A stretch of 64,000 nucleotides of DNA from Anthonomus grandis grandis (lineage: Eukaryota; Arthropoda; Insecta; Coleoptera; Curculionidae), in NCBI RefSeq assembly GCF_022605725.1, contig NC_065558.1, forward strand, positions 5,518,001-5,582,000, in the 5' to 3' direction. This document shows, piece by piece, positions 33,101 to 39,900 of this stretch; position 1 is the first letter of the stretch, and every line of letters starts with the position of its first letter. The position numbers were made by a program, and so were the translations under genes. The notes beneath the pieces are model-generated. The model did no database searches and was not told where the DNA came from. It saw only the letters and a program-made list of their open reading frames with translations.

Positions 33101-34387
33101 AGATAGCGACGAAAATCATTTTAAAAGATGTAAAAAGTTACTGATATTGGCTCTAATCATGTGGGTGCCAATAAGGAAATAAATGCTTAATAATATGATT
33201 TTCTTGAAAATAGTTCTGAAGTTATAGCTCAAAGTCTCTTAGTGGATAAAATTAAATGGAATTTTATTCCAGCAAATTCTCTAGAATCTGGAATAAAAAG
33301 CAAGTCTTATTTAAAGAGGGTCACGGGCTTAAGGTCTTTTACGTTTGAAGAATTTAATACATTGCTCCTCCAGGTGGAATATATACTATATTCTAGGTCA
33401 TTCTGTCCTCTATCTGGCGACCCTGATGATAACACAGTCTTGACGCCAACCCATTTTGGACGTACCTTAAGAATGTTGCTAGAATTGAATGCCACTCATG
33501 TTCCTGAAAACCGTCTAGAAAAATGGCAATCAATGAATGAATTGCTGAAGGTTGGATTTCTAGTTTTGGTGAAGGACCATAATACACCTTCGCTACAATA
33601 GCTTGTTGGTAGCGTAGCAAAATGTTAAAAATATAGAAAAGAAAAATATAGAAGGAAGGTATGAAAAAATTAAATCAAATATATATAATTTCAATAGCCT
33701 CACTAAATTTCAAAAGAAAAATATAGAAAATTATCTCCAATGTCTGGAATCCATGAGAAAAACATTCCTCTAAGGTATTGAGACAATATTAAATTCAAAC
33801 ACCTGGCACACATTTGAAATAAGGTCAAAAATGACCCACACAAAATGTTGTAATCGATGCCTGGAATAATTTAGAAATACTTAAATTAGTCCGAACTATT
33901 GAATGCTATATAAATTATAATAACCGAAAAATGTTTGCGTATTATATGACCAAAAAAGTATGTAAAATTTCAATACAAAATTACTGGTTGATATAATATA
34001 AGTTAAATAGCCAGTATATAATTAATAATCATAGGCAGAATTTAAAAAATATATAAATATTTTTTCCTCTGAAGAAATTTAAATTATACAAATAAACCGG
34101 AAATGCAAAATTAATTATTTAATTTATAAAGATCGTTGGCTATTGAAAAACTGAGATTTTAATAAGGCTTAGAGTACCTCAACTTATTCCCTGTAGCAAG
34201 AGATTTAATTTTTTTAAAAACTCCTATAAAAAATTCGTTTTTTTTTTGTAATTTTTTCCTTAAGCACAGATTTCTTCTTAAAAAAAAAACATTTCTTCAC
34301 CACCACAACCATCTACAAAAAAAATCCTACTCCAACTGGAAAAACAACATGCTAGTTTACTTACAAAATAAAAATTTTCCCCTCCAT
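6183..34387 (-). CDS. gene A: secreted Thr/Pro/Glu-rich protein with GRR motifs (12 coding exons)
   Basis: Exons in transcript order: 34365-34387, 23979-24621, 21549-21712, 21313-21445, 20996-21169, 16116-16253, 15406-15846, 15157-15352, 14998-15100, 14807-14942, 12751-12979, 6183-6319. With these the frame is continuous: 2517 nt, 838 residues plus TAA. Start ATG 34387 gives MEGKIFILFCSLAAAALA, a clean signal peptide ending before FPAQDSK. Exon 2 has a seven-Asp run, a dibasic KVHKR and an acidic Tyr-rich stretch (YEYEYVYYYYDDEDE). Later exons alternate acidic Pro/Glu segments (several begin EEP or EEAP), Thr runs ending TTEAP, and basic motifs such as FGGRR, LAGRR and LLAGRRR. No CPR chitin-binding or globular domain was seen. 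The family is not recognised; a mucin- or cuticle-like secreted matrix protein is inference. One junction is uncertain: exon 3 has a better donor at 21559 (gtaaca), but it breaks the frame into exon 4, whereas the weak gtccgc donor at 21549 keeps it. Alternative exons cannot be excluded. Confidence 0.8.
6505..6776. repeat. foldback element with 86-bp inverted arms
   Basis: 6505-6590 and 6691-6776 are near-perfect reverse complements (ATTAAGGTAAAATG at the outer ends, TGTCCGAAACATG at the inner ends) around a ~100-bp spacer. The whole would fold into a long hairpin. It lies in the last intron of gene A. The left inner edge contains a hammerhead-like core on the minus strand. It could be a MITE or a head-to-head pair of retroelement ends. 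Confidence 0.8.
6576..6610 (-). ncRNA. hammerhead-ribozyme-like motif (degenerate)
   Basis: On the minus strand TTGATGA (consensus CTGATGA) is followed by a GGAC/GTCC hairpin, then GAAA, CATG and a UC cleavage-type dinucleotide. Stem I is weak here (TCCC against GAGA), but the matching arm of the foldback has GGGA, which would pair perfectly. It is probably a decayed relative of the hammerheads known in Penelope-like elements. Confidence 0.35.
7575..9010 (-). mobile_element. 5'-truncated non-LTR retrotransposon (Jockey/CR1-like), degraded
   Basis: The main frame 8867-8043 encodes the second half of a reverse transcriptase: PQGSILAPLLFSIFVADM, then QYADDSQIY with the catalytic Asp pair, then a thumb region ending FIGIKLWND. 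Upstream on the minus strand (to about 9010) SAFDTISHNML and DRSFCVELRDFQGVRS continue it, but in other frames and with stops. From 8042 down to about 7575 is its 3' UTR, ending in AATAAAGAAGTTTAATTTG and short TTTGATT repeats. The endonuclease and the N-terminal RT are missing, as expected from incomplete target-primed insertion. It lies inside the gene A intron 6320-12750. Confidence 0.85.
9011..10890. other. gene A intron, no feature recognised
   Basis: AT-rich intron sequence with no coding frame. Around 9340-9390 the short word ACCAAAACG recurs on both strands, perhaps a small decayed element. Nothing else was seen. Confidence 0.45.
10950..11620 (-). mobile_element. non-LTR retrotransposon fragment: linker between endonuclease and RT
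   Basis: The minus strand, in shifting frames, reads CFPWFSGSIIRDLRR, FSYVRSKIKAEIKLARKDY, FWKYVEKTDKSSGYMTFEG and KIPPYIFKACKESLANG. This is the order of the linker that precedes the reverse transcriptase in Jockey-clade ORF2 (PWF.. block, FW block, then IPPYFLK). Frameshifts and stops are frequent. The catalytic RT core is absent. Confidence 0.75.
12092..12166. repeat. imperfect hairpin, ~30-bp arms
   Basis: AACTGTCTCTGCTTTATATTA and TAATATAAAGCAGATACAGTT are almost exact reverse complements separated by a few bases, and the flanking GGTCTAG/GGCCTAG also roughly pair. It looks like a small foldback in the gene A intron, beside a retroelement relic. Confidence 0.65.
12190..12670 (-). mobile_element. 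non-LTR retrotransposon RT/thumb remnant
   Basis: In mixed minus-strand frames the sequence reads ADTANWCAN, KFNPEKTGLIML, KFLGVTIQ, then SRLASSCYLFRKLKLI, CFKVYYFARFQ and a degenerate GI-FWG-like segment. These follow the order of the palm-to-thumb part of a Jockey-type reverse transcriptase after the YADD motif. A separate copy from the 11-kb fragment, because the order of the parts on the chromosome is wrong for one element. Confidence 0.7.
13061..13067 (-). terminator. RNA polymerase III terminator of the tRNA-Thr
   Basis: A run of A on the plus strand (T on the minus strand) follows the tRNA 3' end after a few bases, with a second T-run a little further on. This is the standard pol III stop. 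Confidence 0.7.
13074..13147 (-). tRNA. tRNA-Thr (anticodon AGT)
   Basis: The minus strand folds as a 74-nt tRNA: acceptor GGCGCCG/CGGGGCC (one G-G mismatch at pair 4), D arm with GGTTAAAGC, anticodon arm CTGTCT-AGT-AAACAG, T arm with GTTCGAATC, discriminator T. Internal promoters are present: A box TGGCTTAGTTGG and B box GTTCGAATC. Seven consecutive T on the minus strand about 6 bp after the 3' end make a pol III terminator. No intron and no CCA is encoded, as expected. It lies in the gene A intron 12980-14806 on the same strand as gene A. Confidence 0.97.
13440..13720 (+). mobile_element. non-LTR reverse transcriptase remnant
   Basis: The plus strand reads NKISDRRHGFIRNTTDSNL, then IAECFDKRIQ, then after a frameshift VDVIAYTDFTKP and a degenerate INQ. 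This matches the block QHGFxxGRST...QVDVIYTDFxKAFDxINH of non-LTR reverse transcriptases. It is short, frameshifted and antisense to gene A. Confidence 0.75.
13721..14806. other. gene A intron, no feature recognised
   Basis: AT-rich intronic DNA with many stops in every frame and no clear repeat. Confidence 0.45.
15406..15846 (-). other. largest Thr-repeat exon of gene A
   Basis: This 147-codon exon is phase 0 at both ends. It begins VALDLYAISQGTQKLFGEE, then an acidic Ser/Thr segment, then two uninterrupted Thr tracts separated by PAP, then two copies of a basic block (KASRFGGRR and FGRPSFGGRR) separated by TTTTTEAP. The Thr tracts are encoded by mixed ACC/ACT/ACA codons, so the repeat is selected at protein level or is old rather than a fresh microsatellite. 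Long Thr/Pro tracts are usual O-glycosylation targets in secreted proteins. Long open frames on the opposite strand are shadows of this composition. Confidence 0.8.
16254..18340. other. gene A intron; one ribozyme-like site, otherwise nothing recognised
   Basis: Apart from the hammerhead-like motif at 16706-16740, no gene or repeat could be supported. Two overlapping 60-73-codon frames on opposite strands at 17185-17406 have no recognisable content. Confidence 0.4.
16706..16740 (-). ncRNA. hammerhead-ribozyme-like motif (all core residues present)
   Basis: On the minus strand: GGT, CTGATGA, a short stem-loop with a GCT/AGT stem, GAAA, CATG, TA, ACC. All invariant hammerhead boxes (CUGAUGA, GAAA, UH before the cleavage site) are in the right order, and the outer GGT/ACC can pair as stem I. 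Stem III would be only the CATG dinucleotide pair, as in the minimal hammerheads known from Penelope-like elements. Stem I is short, so activity is doubtful. No retroelement ORF is recognised beside it. Confidence 0.45.
18340..19015. repeat. degenerate short repeats (AGTTGAAGGT / TTTTCCAG type)
   Basis: Variants of a ~45-60-bp unit containing TTTTTCCAG, a gap, then GCAGTTGAAGGT and CTCTC follow one another (for example near 18430, 18470, 18600, 18660, 18820 and 18920). Copies are strongly diverged. The same theme recurs near 28.8 kb, 39.9-43.6 kb, 51.6 kb and 63-64 kb. Confidence 0.5.
19030..19390 (+). mobile_element. mariner-like transposase C-terminal relic
   Basis: The plus strand reads INEHFPRKWIGTNGPVQWPP, a stop in place of Arg, SPDLSVLNFFLGGYLKNSVY, then a decayed tail with DRLHFEQYL. 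This is the end of a Tc1/mariner-superfamily transposase of the insect WPPRSPDLTPLDFFLWGYLK type, which carries the last catalytic acidic residue region. An in-frame TGA and a lost Trp (WGYLK to GGYLK) show it is dead. It lies inside gene A intron 16254-20995. Confidence 0.8.
19708..20000. mobile_element. short non-autonomous DNA element, TIR ATAGGGTGTCCC
   Basis: TATAGGGTGTCCC at the left and GGGACATCCTGTA at the right form an inverted repeat (one mismatch in the 12-bp core) about 290 bp apart, with no ORF. Similar words occur alone at about 11765 (ACAGGGTGTCA), 26635 (CTGGGTGTCTC) and 27250 (ACAGGGTGAGC). It looks like a MITE; the superfamily is not determined because no target duplication was clear. 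Confidence 0.55.
20027..20493. mobile_element. non-autonomous DNA element with 14-bp TIRs CTACGTTTACAACG
   Basis: CTACGTTTACAACG (20027-20040) is exactly reverse-complemented at 20480-20493; the 467-bp interior has no ORF. It contains a TGACGTCA palindrome followed by GGTGTAAACG. The same pair of words occurs at about 7280-7315, suggesting a second, partial copy. No target-site duplication could be assigned, so the family is open. Confidence 0.6.
21961..22922 (+). repeat. 174-bp tandem repeat array, open as a 58-residue repeat
   Basis: About five and a half copies; the anchor GGGGGTAAAAAGTCCAC recurs at 22405, 22579 and 22753 (174 bp apart), with earlier more diverged copies and one copy shortened by roughly 75-100 bp near 22140-22230. 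Because 174 is 58 x 3, a plus-strand frame (22471-22929) stays open through the last 2.6 copies, repeating units that start MKLYFSNVIMNFTDGRDNF and end SHLSRTLWII. There is no signal peptide, no known domain and no sign of splicing to other exons, so coding is unproven. It lies in gene A intron 21713-23978, antisense. Related copies lie at 25430-25930. Confidence 0.8.
22925..23610 (-). mobile_element. mariner-like transposase relic (N-terminal and middle part)
   Basis: Minus-strand frames give RRICRQVGIPXMIVWRILKC (helix-turn-helix end), then HPFDYRQV, a degenerate FTDEVTF-like block, FVNAWATLIDDLLIDPVVL and a decayed WDRNW block. This order matches Tc1/mariner-type transposases of the insect group with INVWAGI.....GPxxLP. 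Stops and frameshifts are frequent, so it is a pseudogene. It abuts the 174-bp array. The 19.0-kb relic is the C-terminal end of a related protein on the other strand. Confidence 0.65.
24622..25320. other. gene A intron 1, proximal part; nothing recognised
   Basis: Intronic sequence upstream of exon 2. Frames are short. No promoter-like element was identified, and the signal-peptide exon lies much further upstream at 34365-34387. Confidence 0.4.
25324..26060. repeat. second 174-bp-type array bracketed by ~105-bp direct repeats
   Basis: About three diverged copies of the 22-kb repeat unit (25430-25930) lie between two direct repeats that start TTTTTGGAT at 25325 and 25954 and share TTATATGGCAATTTTTTAG, GAGGTGCAG and CCACGCACAAG. 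The flanks are about 90 percent alike by eye. This resembles an element with long terminal repeats or an array trapped by duplication. No ORF stays open here. Confidence 0.6.
26009..26122. mobile_element. foldback MITE, ends GCCACGC...GCGTGGC
   Basis: GCCACGCACAAGATTTTTTT plus TAGTACAATTT at the left is mirrored by AAATTGTACTAAAAAATC plus TTAGGCGTGGC at the right: ~29-bp inverted arms around a ~55-bp core with TTATTATTTTGTAATGCCAC. Related copies or half-copies occur at 25380-25430, 26196-26270, 30455-30510 and 30868-30985, so it is a family. No ORF. Confidence 0.7.
26271..28780. other. gene A intron 1, no gene recognised
   Basis: Non-coding by frame. 26820-27180 is somewhat less AT-rich and lower in simple sequence than its surroundings and may be an old element end or a regulatory region; nothing in it identifies a function. 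Single GGGTGTC- or GGGTGAG-type words occur near 26635 and 27250. Confidence 0.4.
28790..29290. repeat. short tandem repeats around CCAGGCAGTTG
   Basis: Several diverged units of roughly 90-110 bp, each with TTATTCCAGGCAGTTG, then GAATTGTATTTTAAAGG and AGGATGCCTGGATTAAATTATT. They share the CCAGGCAGTTG core with the repeats at 18.4, 34.9, 39.9-43.6 and 63-64 kb. Confidence 0.6.
29523..29574. repeat. AT-rich hairpin
   Basis: AGTATTTTTTTATTTATACATA is present in inverted form on both sides of a few bases, giving ~24-bp arms. It probably marks a small element or a slippage palindrome in gene A intron 1. Confidence 0.5.
29580..33240. other. gene A intron 1, only MITE fragments recognised
   Basis: Contains the GCCACG-type MITE pieces at 30455-30510 and 30868-30985, and CCAG-type words at 31990-32110. 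No coding frame or RNA gene was supported. Confidence 0.4.
33242..33640 (+). mobile_element. BEL/Pao LTR-retrotransposon integrase C-terminal fragment
   Basis: A 119-codon plus frame matches the end of BEL/Pao pol: an integrase core tail (SYLKRVTG, FTFEEFNTLLLQVE), the CPLSGDPDDNTVLTPTHF block, VPENRLEKWQ and LVLVKD. After the stop at 33599 the same frame still reads LVGSV, so the stop interrupts a once longer protein. No LTRs, gag or RT were seen close by. Old truncated copy inside gene A intron 1, antisense to the gene. Confidence 0.8.
34365..34387 (-). other. gene A signal-peptide exon (23 nt)
   Basis: ATG GAG GGG AAA ATT TTT ATT TT followed by a strong donor (gtaagt). Its phase-2 end joins exactly to the single A that starts exon 2 at 24621, giving a complete signal peptide across a ~9.7-kb intron. 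Gene B uses the same design with a 17-nt first coding exon. The tiny size makes it easy for gene predictors to miss; the assignment rests on phase, donor strength and the peptide formed. Confidence 0.75.
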
Positions 34388-34660
34388 CTCGCAGTATACG
34401 TCCACCCGAAAGACCAAAAATTAAAAAAAAAAAATGTGAGGGTTAAAACACCCTCCTCACGACTCGTTCACGGTAAAACGCGTTTAACCCGTAGACGGAC
34501 GAGACCCGAATAAGAAGTGTTGGAAAAGAAAGAACACGGCTCAAGAGTGAGCGACCAACGAGAACCGGCTATACCCGAACGAGAGAGACGGAGAAAAAGT
34601 ACTTTCGCTTTTCGTACTTGCTGACATGGACAATTTTGAAGATTTGAAGACGAGAGAAGA
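34388..34660 (-). promoter_or_regulatory. presumed gene A leader and promoter region
   Basis: The minus-strand sequence upstream of the gene A start is distinctly richer in GC and CpG than the intron, with purine/pyrimidine runs and an inverted AAGTAC...GTACTT around a GAAAAGCGAAA core (34597-34619). No convincing TATA box with a matching initiator was found. Promoter status is inferred from position and base composition. Confidence 0.35.
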
Positions 34661-34899
34661 ACCTGATGCCGATCAGGGTTGATTGTTTATTGATTTGACA
34701 GCTGGTTTATATACAATTTGCTTTCTCATCTTCAGTTTTTTCATATCGCACCACTTAAACTCCTCAGTACCGAGCTAAAAGAGAAAATTTATTGAAATTA
34801 CTATCATAAGTTCAAAATTTCGTTGTTTTTTTCTTCATAATGCCTCTAATATATTATTTCTTAAGAATAAGATATTATTTTTATCGTCCGGGATAGGAA

Positions 34900-35130
34900 A
34901 TTTCAAGTTTTTTGCAAATTCCAGAAAGAAGCTCGTTTCAGGTATTCAGGAACTTAAAGTTCTATTCTAGGCAATTAAAATATAAGGGAAAATGCATTTT
35001 TGTTTGGGTAATATGAAAAATATAGAATTAAATGGTGCCTAGAATATTACAATTAATGAATTAAAACTGCTGTTTTGAAAAAAAAATATTCAACTGCCTG
35101 GAATTTTAAATTTTAAGAATGACTTAACTC
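34900..35130 (-). repeat. CCAGGCAGTTG-type repeats in inverted orientation
   Basis: Words such as CAACTGCCTGGAATTTTAAA and CTCAACTGCCTAAAA are the minus-strand form of the repeat seen at 28.8 and 39.9 kb. Another inverted copy lies near 36910-36960. Confidence 0.45.
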
Positions 35131-35159
35131 TCAACTGCCTAAAAAGGAAAAAAAAAATT

Positions 35160-35790
35160 ATGAAACTGTCTAAAGTTGCCAGAAATAAAAAAAATCAACG
35201 CCTCCATCCATGCATACAACTGGAAAATTCAGACAAAAGTAATTATTTTTACGGTAACGAAATACAGCGACACAAAAAGGCAGACTTATATTTTAACAGG
35301 TATTTAAATTTTTTGTATCCTTTATTTACCTACTTATTAATGGGCATGCAATACCTCTGCAATATATGATCCCTTGTAGTTATCCCAAGAGAAGACAACC
35401 TTTTCCCGGCCGGTTTTTAAGGGCCTTGTCGAAACCAAGAGCAAACAATTATCAAAAAGAGAATCAATTGGATGAAATTAATGCTTTGGCGTGGATAGTT
35501 GCAAAACCATCCACATCTTGTATAGTCATTGATCCTGAAGTCAGGGTTATTAAAAGCAAGGCACATGAAAAAAATTGTTCAACAGTTACAACCCGGAAAC
35601 GCTGAATGTCATCTGCTTTTGACACAATTGAACATTAACTTTGGCCGATTTATAATATGGAAGGATGAAGCAGTATATACGTACTCGGATATCACAAGTT
35701 GCGCCAGTGCTAACAAGGTGCCCGTGAATAATTTTCTTAAAGTTCTGCAAGTTGTAATGTTCGAGAAAGACGTATTTGGTTAATCACTTC
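35160..35790 (+). other. two overlapping short frames, origin unknown
   Basis: Plus frames 35366-35605 and 35529-35783 are less AT-rich than their surroundings and together read like a frameshifted protein (PKRRQPFPGRFLRAL, INALAWIVAKPSTSC, then HMKKIVQQLQPGNAECHLL and NFLKVLQVVMFEKDVFG). I do not recognise a domain. A decayed transposon gene is the likeliest explanation; a host gene is less likely because no splice structure restores one frame. Confidence 0.3.
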
Positions 35791-36079
35791 TCTATAAAAA
35801 GGAGTCGCGATATAACGACATTCTAGGCATCTGCAAATAAATCGATGTTCATGAGTCGCATCAGCCTGTGTAGTAGATCTTGCGTGTATTGCTCTAGGTG
35901 AAATGATATGGGCCAGTTCAGAAGAGTATTTACCGTGATAGTATCACGCCATTTTCCTTCTACGCGCCACACTGTCCAAGCTTCCAGGTATTTCTAGATC
36001 TATCTCCACACCTAATAAGCGAACTGATAAAGACAGTAACAAAGTAATCAAGGATATAATAGCTGAGGCTTAGCAGCGA

Positions 36080-36540
36080 CAAGCTTAGAGCCTATTTTTG
36101 AGCTTAAAAACGAGGTCGAAAAATTACTTTTTTCGTATTTTCAAAGTGCTCTCATTCCGTTAGTTCTGCTCGAATCCCGTTATAACCCAGTGTTTTCGTA
36201 ATGTAGGTGATGGGAGCAAGCCGCTGGTATAGTTAGTTTGATTATGAAAAAAAAAAATTTTTGGTGAAGAAATTCGTTACGGGGGGGGGAGGTATACCCA
36301 TAAAATGAAAAATCCCAAACTTTGGAAGTCGATATCTCGGCTTATATGGGCACTATCGGGAAAATTCCAACGGTTTTAATTTAGTTTCGTCCTTGTAAAT
36401 CCAACGAGACCATTTGCAAGGTCGTGGCTCTCATATTAGCCGAGATATCGCATTTTTAGAGCCCACTGTTGGGCTCAAAAACGAGGTCAAAAAATGACTT
36501 TTTCCAAATTTTCAAGTGCTCTCATTCCCTTACTTCTGCT
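36080..36540. repeat. element with direct repeats outside and inverted repeats inside
   Basis: GAGCTTAAAAACGAGGTCGAAAAATTAC-like sequence (36100) recurs at about 36475, each followed by TTTTCAA(A)GTGCTCTCATTCC. Between them CGATATCTCGGCTTATATG (from 36331) is mirrored by CATATTAGCCGAGATATCG (to 36452). No ORF. It may be a MITE or two satellite units. Confidence 0.55.
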
Positions 36541-36599
36541 CGAATCTGTTAATCGTTAATCCCTATTTTTAGAATGCCATAAAATTGGGTATATTGCTA

Positions 36600-36800
36600 C
36601 TTCTGTGCATATGACAAGAAAATATTAATAATACTAATAAATAACCGATAGAAAATAGATCGCAAGAGGTCTTCATGCCAAAGCCTATCGAATGCTTTTG
36701 AAATATCCAGAGCTATTGCACGGGATTCACCGTATATCTGGATAGACTCAGTACAAACATGCGTGACAGGTCAATAGATCGCCAGTATTCCTGGAGTAAT
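36600..36800 (-). mobile_element. non-LTR reverse transcriptase remnant (motif A region)
   Basis: The minus strand reads ESRAIALDISKAFDRLWHED then LLRSIFYRLF, the motif A block of an I/Jockey-superfamily reverse transcriptase with its catalytic Asp present. Only about 40 residues are recognisable. Confidence 0.75.
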
Positions 36801-37329
36801 TGTCTGCACAAATATACGAATAACAAGCAAAATATTCAACTTGCATTAAAATTAATTCCGATTCAACTGCTGAGAATTTAGACTAGATCTAGTAAATAAT
36901 TTGAATAAATAAATCAACTGCCTGGAATTTTAAAATTATTAAATTCATCAACCATCCAGAAGCAAATAAAGCTGATTGAACTGCTTGGTAAAAAACCGTG
37001 GCTCGATTTCCTGAAAAATTAGATTTTCTTACTAAACCGTAAGTAGTACAACAAAATGAATATAACAAAAAAATTAAGATAATTAAAGTCCCTACAATTA
37101 ACCTTTCAGGTGTGAAGCTGTACAACCAACAAGAACAAAGTTAAAAGATTGCTAAAAATCAATATCCAGAATCAAGAGTGAGATTGTGTAACGTGATTAT
37201 CTTAAGTACCGTGGTGCCGATGATGATGATGTAACCGAGACATCCGGATCCCACCGTAAGAAGATTTAACAATGGCGCGCGCACCCGTTTTCTATAAATA
37301 TTAATAACTGTAGCGGGTGAAGCGGCCAT

Positions 37330-37376
37330 TTTTCATCATCATCATCATCATCACCAGCATCATTATTATTATTATC
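37330..37376. repeat. ATC/ATT trinucleotide microsatellite
   Basis: Seven CATs merge through a short break into ATTATTATTATTATC. On the minus strand it lies in a 70-codon frame with a poly-Asn/poly-Asp tract, which is most likely a product of the repeat. Confidence 0.7.
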
Positions 37377-37538
37377 AAAACAAGAGTGAACCTTAAGGTT
37401 GCGTAACGGAATATGAATAGTCAGACCACTTTCTCCCGTGACGGATTTTGCACAAGTAATTATTGATCGGATCATCATTAATAATTTTTGTTTTTATTGC
37501 GGATTATACTGAGTGACGACGAAATTGTTGGACAGGGA

Positions 37539-38750
37539 CAGTTCTGGATTTACACTAAGGGCAGTCGGGGCAAGTGTTCAGGGCGGCAGAATTTTGAGGG
37601 GCGGCAAATCTCAAGAAAGAAAAGAAAATATTTTCAACGGTTATACTTATAAATTACCATGGGAAATGTTTACATGTCAAAAATATTAAGAGTAAAATTT
37701 GCTTTAATGAAGTAATTGCGAAGATATTATCGAACAGTTCGCAACACAAAAAGTCAGGCGCGTCTTTCGATGAAAACAACACGTTCATCTACATCTTTAG
37801 GTTTCTATAGCTGTCAGATCGTTTTTCGAAACAGTTAATAATATTTTCATTGTCTACATGATCAAACAAGCCTGTAATTAAAAATCCGTCTCCATTTTGC
37901 AATTATTGTACTAATGACAGAACATTTTACATTTTCAATTCTTAGTAAAAAGTATTTTTCTCCTGTTATTTTATATTTTTTTTTGTCTTAACCTCTCTTC
38001 GTGATAAAAAAAAAGACAAAAGCAAATTATATTTAATTGGATACAAATTAATTTCTAAAATAACGATTTTACTAGTATTTCAATATGATTGTTTTAGATA
38101 ATATGCAATCTAGTATTCAAATTGATTTAGCAACCGCACTCGTCAGGACAATAAAACATATATAGACACCTTAAGAAAAAAGAATGATAGGCTAGGATGT
38201 TGTATTACCATAGAGGTCAGATACAGAGTTTTCCTTCAACTACAGTAGTACGGCACGTTATTATATAAGTAGTGTTACAGATTTGTGAGTTTTTCTTTCA
38301 AGTTCTTCAAAAGTTATGTTAGTTTTTTCTCAAAGTTAACTTAGGTTAAAAAAGGAACGTTTGACTCTTAAAAGTGTAAAAAAAGATGGAATAAAAAATT
38401 ATTCATTCAACTTATCGTATGAAGCAAGATATGGATCGAACGATAAAATATAAGTTTATTTAGAAACAAATATTTTTATCTGTAGAAACTTGAATAAAAT
38501 TTGCTACTTCTAGATCGTTATTGATAAGGCACAGTTCACAGGCCACAAATATAATCTTGTCACTTTTTACTGTTTATTTTGCTATTCCTGTTTTGCAGAA
38601 AACACAATAATATGTACATCAATCAGTTACAAAATCAATCAGTTGACCAGCAACAAATAACAAACCTCAGCATACGATTTTACCTACCCTAACTTCGCAA
38701 GCTAAAATCACCTAAAAAAAAGGGCGGAATTTTTTGTAAATCCGGGCCTG
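37539..38750. mobile_element. non-autonomous hAT transposon with intact 8-bp TSD
   Basis: The left end CAGTTCTGGATTTACAC and the right end TTTGTAAATCCGGGCCTG are inverted repeats (CAGxxCxGGATTTACA). Both sides are flanked by the identical 8 bp GACAGGGA (37531-37538 and 38751-38758), the standard hAT target duplication. The 1212-bp interior has no transposase frame. GC-rich GGCGGC words sit next to each TIR. A perfect TSD suggests a fairly recent insertion compared with the other elements here. Confidence 0.9.
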
Positions 38751-38759
38751 GACAGGGAG

Positions 38760-39900
38760 ACGTTATCCACAACATTCCATAAAAACAATTATCGGTTTGA
38801 CCGGAAATTACCCTGAAAGAGCTCTTTTTTTTTACTGACATGTTACAGGTACAGGAGCCATTTTTTCAAAATCATTTATTATGGATTTCGTGAGCATATA
38901 AGACATTTATTCTTACGTCCGCATAATTTTAAACTGCTGAATCAAACTGCTACTTAATAACTTATCAGCTTATTAATTAATGTGAGAAAGTGGTTATTGT
39001 TTTATTTCTCATTATACTTCTCTTTCACCCAACTGTACCTGGATGATTTTCTTTGAAAGTTAGCGGACAATTGTCTAATTACGTTATTTAGTTTCTCAGT
39101 ACTTTTTTACATATTTGCTTATTTGCCTTTTTTTATTGTTTTTTTTACTCTTATTTTATATGACGCCCAATACTTTGAAATTATTTTTTTTTGAAGACAT
39201 TTCCTTGTTTAGTAGTTCAGGCAGGAAATGTTTATTATTTTAAGGAGTATAATTAAGTTAATAAATATTTTTTTAATTCCAGGCAATTGAATCATGGATT
39301 TTTTCTTTCTTAAATCGTCATTACTTACCATTTAGTAGCATCATATGAAATTTAATAATTTTAAAATGTCAGGCCATTGTGCTATATATTTGATTAATTT
39401 AATAAAATCCCAAATAGTTCATGCAGGTACGATCAGTTTAAATGGGTGGGGATGGGGATTACGATACTTCGACAATCGTACGAACTGCAAACCCATGATA
39501 ACTGAAAAAACATTTTTAAATGGCCTTTGTAATACATATAATGAAAGTACTACTACTACTACACCTTTGTGCCATTTACCTTGATAATTTTGCAGATATG
39601 GGTGCAACCAGTTCGGATCTACAATAAGAAACCAACGAAAAGATATGCATCATATTTGCAAAGAAATTCAATGAATCAAAAATTATGTTTTTGTATTTTT
39701 GAACTTCTTGAACCGGATCCGTAGGTGCCGATTTGTAGATCAAGGATGAAAACGTATTACTCAGGTTCTCGCCGTTATTGGGGTCACATAGAAATTCGGT
39801 TTTTAAATTCGTTATTTATATTAATGTTTTTTCTTTCCCAGGAAGAAAAGTATAATTTTTGTCACTTTAATTTTGCGCACGTTCAGGTATTTCTCCTATA
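38760..39900. other. intergenic, no gene recognised
   Basis: Sparse short frames only. From about 39270 CCAG-type words begin and become a dense repeat field after 39.9 kb. Confidence 0.4.

Noticed and set aside
37266..37478. 70-codon minus frame with poly-Asn/poly-Asp
   Set aside because: The residue runs come from an ATC/ATT microsatellite and nothing else in the frame looks coding.
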